Assembly: GCA_010202645.1 (NCBI GenBank)
Contig: CP047920.1
Location: 248,001-312,000 of the forward strand
DNA from: Candidatus Saccharibacteria bacterium oral taxon 488
GTDB taxonomy: Bacteria; Patescibacteriota; Saccharimonadia; Saccharimonadales; Saccharimonadaceae
Direction of reading: 5' to 3'
Length of the DNA stretch: 64,000 bases
The notes under the pieces are model-generated. The model did no database searches, was not told the origin of the DNA, and saw only the letters and a list, made by a program, of their open reading frames with translations. Shown in pieces: positions 58,230 through 64,000 of this stretch. Every line of letters starts with the position of its first letter. Within the stretch, counting starts at the first letter, position 1. The position numbers and the translations under genes were made by a program.

Positions 58230-58535
58230 TTATCTCCCCCTTCGCGCCGCCAGTGCAAACCACATAAAGTAATCCTCCAACGATTCGTCTTCCATGCCAG
58301 CGAATAGTTCGCGGGCGCGCAGGACTTCGCGGAGTTTTGGTGATTTTTGGCGGGCGAGTTGCTCGGCGGTGGCGTCCAATAAGTCCAAGCCGCGCTGCCA
58401 GGCGCCAGTCATTGCAGCCGTGTCGCCGCGGCGCCGGGCGGCAAACGCTCGCCCAACCTCCGAGCCGATGTTGCCCATTTGCTCGAAAATCGTCAAGCTT
58501 TGCCACTTCTCTCGGTCAAAGACATGTTCACTCAC
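58230..58535 (-). CDS. Unknown 101-aa protein coupled to DUF5674 gene
   Basis: Helical 101-aa protein with LTIFEQMGNIGSEVGRAF near its start and a four-helix character. No family recognised. GTG start overlaps the DUF5674 stop (GTGAGTGA), so the two are coupled, and the ASCH gene follows 8 bp after its stop. The arrangement recalls a small nucleic-acid or stress module; function unknown. Confidence 0.65.
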   Translation of the reverse strand: MSEHVFDREKWQSLTIFEQMGNIGSEVGRAFAARRRGDTAAMTGAWQRGLDLLDATAEQLARQKSPKLREVLRARELFAGMEDESLEDYFMWFALAARRGR

Positions 58536-58869
58536 GGACGACTCCGGCGATGATATCGATGATTTGCTGGCGTACCGCTGGGTCGAGCACATCGCGCGAC
58601 GGATTGTTTTGCCGCGGACGGATGTTTATCATGCTATCAAACTCGATAAAGTCATCAGTGCCAAACTTATCTGGATGTAGGTTGATCCCCCATAGATCTG
58701 CTTGTTGCGATCCACGTTCTAACAAATACGCTTCACCATCAGCATGCATATCCATGTCGATCACCACAATTTTCTTCGCAACATCGACATCCGCCTTGAC
58801 CATCGTCCCGTACATTCTCTCGGCCATCGGGCGAAGCTCGGCGAGGGTTATGGTATCAATAATCTTCAT
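58528..58869 (-). CDS. DUF5674 family protein
   Basis: A 113-aa protein with the conserved VIDMDMHADGEAYLLERGS and DLWGINLHPDK, then IEFDSMINIRPRQNNPSR, all typical of DUF5674, a family common in CPR genomes. Biochemical function unknown. TGCTACAAT lies 6 nt before the ATG. Confidence 0.82.
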   Translation of the reverse strand: MKIIDTITLAELRPMAERMYGTMVKADVDVAKKIVVIDMDMHADGEAYLLERGSQQADLWGINLHPDKFGTDDFIEFDSMINIRPRQNNPSRDVLDPAVRQQIIDIIAGVVRE

Positions 58870-58978
58870 GGTTTAATTGTAGCACAGACAGCCAGCGCTT
58901 CAGCATGATATGCTGACGGCGGAATCTTTATGTAAAGCAGGAGTTGAGAGTCTGTTTGACGACTTTAATATGCACAAT

Positions 58979-59554
58979 TTAGGAAGACCTATTCTTGGAC
59001 CCGTATTTTTCTCTAGCTATTTTAGTATACTTTCTGATAAAATCGCTTTTTGCATCAGTATACCCATCCCTATCATGCTCAAATTCCTTCCAAAGCTTTA
59101 GTTTCAATTTCTCGTACTGTTTGGCAATGTCTCCATTCTCAATTAGATAATCCCTAAAGTAGATCTCATCATTATCCCCCACAACCCTAATGTGGAGATG
59201 AAATACCTTATCCGCGAAGCCCTGTTTGGTATATCCCTTATTCAATGAGATTCGTTTTGCTTTCTGACTCATGCACAACCAATTATTTTCAACAAGAATA
59301 TTTTTTACAGGCTCTAATTCTTTTTCCGACGGGACTTCAAGCAATATATCTACTATATTCTTTGCCTGTATATTTGGAATGGCCGTGCTGCCAATGTGAG
59401 ATATTCGTGTTATGTATTTTTTTGGTACCAATGAGAAGATGGCTTTCACTTCCTCATCATACCAGCGTGCCCATTCTCTATTGTGTTCTACAAGAAATAT
59501 GGGGAATAATTGCCACAACTCTTTCAAACTCATTCTCTCTAACTCTCTGTCCAT
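58979..59554 (-). CDS. GrpB/UPF0157 family protein
   Basis: A 191-aa protein with ISHIGSTAIPNIQAKNIVDILLE, the GrpB signature of a nucleotidyltransferase-like fold, and a WCMS/RISLNKGY region. Substrate unknown. Codon use is AT-rich relative to neighbours. It is the gene just upstream of the histidine kinase gene on the same strand; the start ATG lies after a weak Shine-Dalgarno. Confidence 0.8.
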   Translation of the reverse strand: MDRELERMSLKELWQLFPIFLVEHNREWARWYDEEVKAIFSLVPKKYITRISHIGSTAIPNIQAKNIVDILLEVPSEKELEPVKNILVENNWLCMSQKAKRISLNKGYTKQGFADKVFHLHIRVVGDNDEIYFRDYLIENGDIAKQYEKLKLKLWKEFEHDRDGYTDAKSDFIRKYTKIAREKYGSKNRSS

Positions 59555-59563
59555 TACATTCTC

Positions 59564-60949
59564 CTACTCAAACCTCACCACAAACCGCATACCCTGCCCG
59601 TGCGGCACGAACTCATAGTCCAGGCCTTTGGCGTCGAGCAGCATTTTCACGGTGTAGAGGCCGATGCCACTGCTGTCGGTATGTTGCTTCGTGCCGTCAG
59701 AACTGCGATAAAACGGGTCGAAGACGTGCTGGAGCTGTTGTTTAGTGAGTGGTTTGCAGGCGTTTTCGATGGCTAGTTCACGCTGGTCACAAGTAATTTT
59801 TATCACGCTCCTGGCATCGCCGTGGCGCACTGCATTTGATACCAAATTCGAGATGACGTGGCGCATCATGTCGCGGTTAGCACGCACGGTCGTTGGGTGT
59901 GCGTCAACCGCGAAAGTCATGCCGCGCGTTTTTGCCAGCAGTGTATAGTCAGCAACCACCTCGGCGATTAGCTTGTCAATCCTCAGTCGTTTCTCCTGAC
60001 GCAGAGCCTGCTCGGCGACGCTGCCAGAGCGCAAAACGTCATTCACCATCGCCGCCAAGCGGTCAACCTGCGCTACCGATTCCGCCAGGTACTGATCGCG
60101 ATTTTTATATTCGCCGATGTTGAGTTGCATGTTTTCAAGCATGATCCGAAGGGCTGCTAGCGGCGTTTTCAGCTCGTGCGAGGCCGCGCGGAGGAAGGCA
60201 ATTTTCTCTTTTTCAAGCTGGGTTATCCGCTTATTCTCATGCTCCAGCGAGCGAATCGTTTGCCACAGGTTTTGATAGAGCTCGTTAATATTTCGCCCCA
60301 GCACGCCGATTTCATCACGGCTATTCACTGGGTAGTGCGCACCCTTTTCCAGCTGCTGCATCGTCGTGGTCACCGCAGCCATCTGGCGAATCGGCCGTGT
60401 CACAAAACGGCTGTAGATGTACGAGAATAGCAGTGCCACTAACAGCGATCCGAGCATAGTATATGGCAATACGTGCAGGGTAGCGAGTTTGGCCTGGGTG
60501 ACGGGCGCTACGTCGGCGAGCAGTTTGACCGTAATCGCTCGCCCCTGTTTATCCGTCACACTACCCTGCCGCAAAATCACCGAACGCGGATCGACAGTCT
60601 GCCCATCAGCGATTTTCACCACGCTGGTATCGACCGGTTTACCACTGTCTGTCACGATATTGACGGATTGAAAGCCTTGAAAATACTGATCACGCCCGTC
60701 AATCGTTAGCGTGATATTGACGTTTTTCATGCTCGCAAATTCCTGGCTGAGACGGCGCATTTCCTCGGCCGATTTGCCGCGTAGCTCAGTGGTTAGCGTT
60801 ATCAGGTTATCCGCCGCCTCACGCTCTTTTTGCTGCAAATAAAATTGCGGCATCAAGGTGTAAACCAACGCATGCACCAGGATGATCAACGCCGCAAACA
60901 GGCCGATTGATACCAAAAATGTTTTGGGAAATAATTTAAGCCGCTTCAT
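59564..60949 (-). CDS. Sensor histidine kinase
   Basis: A 461-aa membrane kinase: two membrane segments (about residues 10-32 and 160-180) flank an extracytoplasmic sensor, then HAMP. ASHELKTPLAALRIML is the phosphoacceptor box, HVISNLVSNAVRHGD the N box and SSGIGLYTVKMLL the G box. It pairs with the overlapping response regulator gene (14 bp overlap). Confidence 0.92.
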   Translation of the reverse strand: MKRLKLFPKTFLVSIGLFAALIILVHALVYTLMPQFYLQQKEREAADNLITLTTELRGKSAEEMRRLSQEFASMKNVNITLTIDGRDQYFQGFQSVNIVTDSGKPVDTSVVKIADGQTVDPRSVILRQGSVTDKQGRAITVKLLADVAPVTQAKLATLHVLPYTMLGSLLVALLFSYIYSRFVTRPIRQMAAVTTTMQQLEKGAHYPVNSRDEIGVLGRNINELYQNLWQTIRSLEHENKRITQLEKEKIAFLRAASHELKTPLAALRIMLENMQLNIGEYKNRDQYLAESVAQVDRLAAMVNDVLRSGSVAEQALRQEKRLRIDKLIAEVVADYTLLAKTRGMTFAVDAHPTTVRANRDMMRHVISNLVSNAVRHGDARSVIKITCDQRELAIENACKPLTKQQLQHVFDPFYRSSDGTKQHTDSSGIGLYTVKMLLDAKGLDYEFVPHGQGMRFVVRFE

Positions 60950-61592
60950 AGCGATAGCCCACTCCCTTCACCGTGATGATGCAGTCTAGGTGCAATTTCT
61001 TGCGCAAGTTTTTGATATAGACGTCAATCACTCGGTCGAACGGCACCTCGTCATCACGCCACAACTTGTCAATGATAGCCTGCCGACTCCAGACCATGTT
61101 TGGATTATCGACGAGCAGCTTGAGGAGTTGCACTTCCTTGGGCTTGAGATGCGCGTCAGTATCATCATAAAATCCCTGATAGGCCGCGAAATCCACCGAG
61201 GCCAAGCCGCGGCGCCACAAGGTTTTTTTGACAGACTGTTGGCGGCGAAGTAGCGCCTTAATTCGCTTTTCCAAAAGCACCAGCGAAAATGGCTTACTCA
61301 TATAATCATCCGCCAGCTCGTCAAAACTCGCAACTTGCGTCGGCTCATCATGCAGCGCCGTCAACATCAGCACCGGCACGTCGCTGGTCTGGCGAATCTG
61401 GCGCAGCACTTCGATGCCACTCATCTTTGGCAGCATGATATCGAGGATGATGACATCTGCTTCGGCATACTTCTCCAGGGCCTCCTCGCCGCTGGTTGCC
61501 GTTAGTACCGTAAAGCCGCGCTGGCGGAGGAATTGCTCGGTGCCAATGCGCAGAGTAGGTTCGTCTTCAACAATAAGAACCGTTGATGTCAT
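60936..61592 (-). CDS. OmpR-family response regulator
   Basis: A 218-aa protein: receiver with ILDIMLPKMSGIEVL (phospho-Asp) and KPFSLVLLEKRI, then a winged helix ending TVKGVGYRYE. Start ATG 61592 is supported by TATACT 6 nt upstream; the open frame extends 22 codons further. It heads a two-gene operon with the sensor kinase. Confidence 0.92.
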   Translation of the reverse strand: MTSTVLIVEDEPTLRIGTEQFLRQRGFTVLTATSGEEALEKYAEADVIILDIMLPKMSGIEVLRQIRQTSDVPVLMLTALHDEPTQVASFDELADDYMSKPFSLVLLEKRIKALLRRQQSVKKTLWRRGLASVDFAAYQGFYDDTDAHLKPKEVQLLKLLVDNPNMVWSRQAIIDKLWRDDEVPFDRVIDVYIKNLRKKLHLDCIITVKGVGYRYEAA

Positions 61593-61607
61593 ATAAGTAG
61601 TATACCG

Positions 61608-61637
61608 AAAATGCCGCCCGTGGTAAACGAGCGGCAT
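61608..61637 (-). terminator. Terminator of the greA-like gene
   Basis: On the minus strand ATGCCGC-T-CGT pairs with ACG-G-GCGGCAT around a short loop and is followed by TTTC. It separates the greA-like gene from the response regulator promoter. Confidence 0.6.
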
Positions 61638-61678
61638 GGGGCGCGTGGTCAGCGTCAAATTGGGACGCTTGGGTCGTA

Positions 61679-62140
61679 TTAGCGGACGCCGACCACTTGC
61701 AGGCGCCGGGTGGTGCGACCGAGACCGAGAGAGATGGTTTCGGTGGCGTGGCGGTTGAGGAGGCTTTGTCCGAGAGGGCTATCGACCGAGATGCGGCCGT
61801 CAGACGGATCAGCCTCGAGGCTGTCAACGAGGGTGTAGCGAAAGAGCTGACCCTGCTGATCAATGAGATCAACCACCGAACCGATGGCGATGCGTAGCCG
61901 ATCGCGCTTACGCGGTAGTGGTTTGGCGGTCTTGAGCGCAGTGCGTTTCTCGGCGAGCTTGCCATGGACGTTTTCGAGATTCATGATAATCTCACTGCGG
62001 CGGAGTTTGTCGTCGCGAGACTTAGCACGGCCGATGTCGCGTAGTTCAGCTGAGAGTGCTTTTTCGCGGATTTCGAGTTCGTTGATTTGCTTGTGTAATT
62101 CTTTGAAGCCTTTTTTACTGAGATATGTTGTCGTATTCAT
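61679..62140 (-). CDS. greA: GreA/GreB-family elongation factor
   Basis: A 153-aa protein. The N-terminal coiled coil (LSKKGFKELHKQINELEIREK) is followed by the FKBP-like domain GSVVDLIDQQGQLFRY, then DSPLGQSLLNRHATET. The family rescues backtracked RNA polymerase through acidic residues at the coiled-coil tip; here the tip reads KSRDDKLRRSE, so the DD pair is present. Shine-Dalgarno GGGTAAGG lies just before the ATG. Confidence 0.82.
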   Translation of the reverse strand: MNTTTYLSKKGFKELHKQINELEIREKALSAELRDIGRAKSRDDKLRRSEIIMNLENVHGKLAEKRTALKTAKPLPRKRDRLRIAIGSVVDLIDQQGQLFRYTLVDSLEADPSDGRISVDSPLGQSLLNRHATETISLGLGRTTRRLQVVGVR

Positions 62141-62178
62141 CCTTACCCTTTCTGGTGAGGCTCACCTCACCGTAACTT

Positions 62179-62212
62179 ATTACACCATGGCATTCTGAAA
62201 ATTAGCTGAAAA
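62179..62212 (-). promoter_or_regulatory. OmpR-type promoter of the greA-like gene
   Basis: On the minus strand TTTTCAG-N4-TTTTCAG (11-bp period, 62212-62195) lies 10 bp upstream of TGGTGTAAT (-10 TGTAAT, 62184-62179). The spacing matches the repeat-to--10 geometry before the ABC operon, though the repeat sequence differs. The adjacent second two-component system is a candidate regulator. Confidence 0.55.
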
Positions 62213-62253
62213 ATTGTAAAAATGTCAAAAAAAGTCACGCCACCAGGGGTAGA

Positions 62254-63213
62254 TTACAGGGTTTTCGGTAGCGAAATGGTGAACGTTGTCGTGCCTTTGC
62301 GGCTGGCGGCGGTGAGTTGGCCGCCGAGGGCGCCGGCTAGTTGCTTGGCGAGGCTGAGGCCAAGGCCGTAGCCACCAGTTCGCTGATCGCCAGAGAAAAA
62401 TCGCTCAAAAATATGCGGTAAGTCGCGCGCCGCGATTTGGCCATCGTTCGTCAGGCAGACGGTGATGCGGTGATGGGCAGCCTTGATGTCAACCTGGACG
62501 CGAGATTTACGCGGGCTGTGACGCAGGGCGTTGTCGAGGATGATAGCGATGAGTTCGCGGACGATGAGGCGATGGCTGGTCAGGGTGATGGCCTCGTCGG
62601 TGATCAGTACGGTGCGCGCCTCGGCTTTGCGTTCAGTGATCAGCTTTTTGGTGAGGTCGGTGATGTCAAAGGTCTCGGTGGTGGTTTCTAACTGTCGATT
62701 GGCAGACGACAATTTGAGCAGCGTCTCGGTCAGTTGCGTCAGGCGGTCGGTCTCTTCGAGCGTACTCTGGAGCGTCTGGCGAAGTGATGCTTTGCTGGCG
62801 CGCCGGTCGGATAATGCCAGTTCGGCCTCAGCCTTGATGACAGCTAGTGGCGTGCGCAGCTGATGGCTGGCGTTGGCGGTAAAGCGCGACTGGGCGTCAT
62901 GTGCTGCCTCAATCGGCTCAAGCGTCCGCCGGGCCAGTATATAGGCACACACACCGCCGCCGAGCAGTACGATGAGGTTGAGATAGCCGAGGCTGATCAG
63001 CAGGTTGGTGGTCGAGATTGATGGATGGTCGCGGATGATGGTCGTTTCGGTGTTACCATCAGTTTTGTGATGCTTACTCCAGTTATTCAGCTGGACGTCA
63101 AGCTCGGAGCTGGCGACCTGAAAGATGATGCCGCTAAATAGTAAGCTGACGGTCATCAGAATGAGCAAGTACCAGCCGGCCAGCTTGAGCGTTGCTGAGA
63201 AAAATAATTTCAC
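62254..63213 (-). CDS. Sensor histidine kinase, short sensor type
   Basis: A 319-aa kinase with two membrane segments (about residues 12-32 and 70-92), a short extracytoplasmic loop, no clear HAMP, then ASHQLRTPLAVIKAE (phospho-His), LDNALRHSP and GGYGLGLSLAKQL. It overlaps its response regulator by 4 bp. Confidence 0.92.
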   Translation of the reverse strand: MKLFFSATLKLAGWYLLILMTVSLLFSGIIFQVASSELDVQLNNWSKHHKTDGNTETTIIRDHPSISTTNLLISLGYLNLIVLLGGGVCAYILARRTLEPIEAAHDAQSRFTANASHQLRTPLAVIKAEAELALSDRRASKASLRQTLQSTLEETDRLTQLTETLLKLSSANRQLETTTETFDITDLTKKLITERKAEARTVLITDEAITLTSHRLIVRELIAIILDNALRHSPRKSRVQVDIKAAHHRITVCLTNDGQIAARDLPHIFERFFSGDQRTGGYGLGLSLAKQLAGALGGQLTAASRKGTTTFTISLPKTL

Positions 63214-63884
63214 TCGCCAGCCTCCAATTTATACCCAAAGCCGCGCACGGTGTGAATCAGCGGCCGACGAAATGGCTTGTCGATTTTCTTGCGCAGCTGC
63301 TTGATGTAAGCCTCGACGTTGTTGGGCAAAATATCGGCATCAAAATCCCACACATGGGCGATCAATGTGTCTTTGCTGAGCGTCTGGCCGGGGTGGCGCG
63401 CTAGGTATTCGAGGAGCGCGTACTCCTTGCTGGTCAGGTCGATCGCGGTGCCGGCGCGAGTGACGGATTGCGTTGTCTGGTCAATCACGAGATCAGCGAT
63501 CTGGAGCGTGTCCGGTTGCTGAATTGGCGGGCGGCGAAGGAGCGCTCGCACGCGGGCGGTGAGTTCGGCGATGGCGAAGGGCTTGACGAGATAATCATCA
63601 GCGCCGCTGTCCAGGCCGAAAGTCTTATCTTCAGTCGTCCCCAGTGCTGTCAACAGCAGAATCGGCATATCCTTACCCTGCTCGCGTAACGCTCGCACAA
63701 TATCAGTGCCACTCCGCCCCGGCAACATCCGATCAACGACCAATAGATCGTACGGCTCGCTCGTCGCCATATTCAGCCCCTCATCTCCGTCATGTGTCAC
63801 GTCCACGGCATGATGCTCACGCCGCAGCGCCTCAGCAATGATCCGGGCAATCTTTCGTTCGTCTTCGATGATAAGGAGGCGCAT
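63210..63884 (-). CDS. OmpR-family response regulator
   Basis: A 224-aa protein: MRLLIIEDERKIARII, LLVVDRMLPGRSGTDIV (phospho-Asp) and VKPFAIAELTARV form the receiver; the winged helix ends HTVRGFGYKLE. TGATATAAT lies 6 nt before the ATG. It heads the two-gene operon with the kinase. Confidence 0.93.
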   Translation of the reverse strand: MRLLIIEDERKIARIIAEALRREHHAVDVTHDGDEGLNMATSEPYDLLVVDRMLPGRSGTDIVRALREQGKDMPILLLTALGTTEDKTFGLDSGADDYLVKPFAIAELTARVRALLRRPPIQQPDTLQIADLVIDQTTQSVTRAGTAIDLTSKEYALLEYLARHPGQTLSKDTLIAHVWDFDADILPNNVEAYIKQLRKKIDKPFRRPLIHTVRGFGYKLEAGE

Positions 63885-63938
63885 GAGTATATTATATCAA
63901 GTTGTGGTAGTATAATAAGCAGAAAGAAAGGGAGATAT

Positions 63939-64000
63939 ATGGGACGAGACACAGCAAAACAGCAGCGACCGATTGTCGAGATTCGTCATTTTCAGATGGC
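63939..64000 (+). CDS. Start of an unknown gene running off the window
   Basis: TATAAT (63911-63916) and AAGGGAG 5-7 nt before the ATG support the start. The first residues read MGRDTAKQQRPIVEIRHFQM. Too short to assign. Confidence 0.55.
   Translation, partial: MGRDTAKQQRPIVEIRHFQM

Noticed and set aside
60975..61001. Possible extension of the response regulator to an upstream start at 61658
   Set aside because: The extra 22 codons span the -10 box (TATACT at 61604-61599); the ATG at 61592 fits the leaderless rule and normal receiver length.
1..64000. CRISPR arrays, rRNA genes, insertion sequences with transposases
   Set aside because: No regularly spaced repeats, no rRNA signatures and no transposase or integrase genes were found.

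Overview
The window is about 64 kb of compact chromosome, with genes on both strands and very short intergenic gaps. It most likely comes from a member of Candidatus Saccharibacteria (TM7) or a close Patescibacteria/CPR relative. The evidence is a minimal dcw cluster, a VirD4/HerA-like T4SS-type ATPase, a sigma-4/HARE-HTH protein, a DUF5674 protein, a lone type IV pilin, very few biosynthetic genes, and TGA read as stop (which argues against SR1/Gracilibacteria). The assignment is inference from gene content; no rRNA lies in the window. About thirty genes share one promoter layout: a -10 box, often the extended TGnTATAAT type, ends 6-8 nt before the start codon with no Shine-Dalgarno. This implies leaderless mRNAs, and I used it to correct several start codons.

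Layout. 1-12 kb: NYN protein, Nudix hydrolase, AbrB/Doc toxin-antitoxin pair, CYTH and SDR enzymes, a YvcK/HAD/LysA-like overlapping set, a divergent RelA/SpoT protein, RNase H, a KwaB-like (DUF4868) protein next to a PIF1 helicase, and a GH1 glycosidase. 12-14.5 kb: a two-gene unit whose large protein ends in a possible caspase-fold His/Cys domain. 14.5-23.1 kb: a shortened dcw cluster (mraZ-rsmH-micro-ORF-ftsL-ftsI-mraY-ftsW-murG-ftsQ) headed by TGGGT boxes. 23.1-24.2 kb: a gene-poor stretch bracketed by a 16-bp direct repeat. 24.2-33.2 kb: T4SS-like ATPase, sigma-4/HARE protein, topA, CDP-alcohol phosphatidyltransferase, dprA, and a strong non-coding RNA candidate with consensus promoter and terminator.

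33.3-43.1 kb: a likely metal-homeostasis region. A Fur-family regulator is divergent from a nicotianamine-synthase-like gene across a 23-bp palindrome, followed by a TIGR03943/permease pair, a DUF475 protein, pth and a COG0523 GTPase. An RlmD/TrmA-type methyltransferase and a pilin follow. 43.2-52.8 kb: tRNA-Gln, a DUF3644/HEPN-like gene, a P-type ATPase, an ABC efflux operon, a GNAT-GNAT-ASCH fusion and a Ham1-family enzyme. 52.8-57.5 kb: an AT-rich accessory island with five overlapping genes (GTP cyclohydrolase I, NDK-like, DUF2797, P-loop kinase, glycosyltransferase) and a divergent Nudix gene; it looks like an undescribed pathway. 57.5-64 kb: a Nudix pseudogene, small ASCH/DUF5674 genes, GrpB, two histidine kinase/response regulator pairs, and a GreA-type factor.

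The most unusual sequence features are: (1) palindromic elements inserted in frame into topA and twice into the RlmD-like gene, in both orientations, resembling the Rickettsia palindromic element strategy; (2) the folE operon; (3) the NAS-like gene with its operator; (4) the approx. 310-nt ncRNA; (5) the near-universal leaderless promoter layout.
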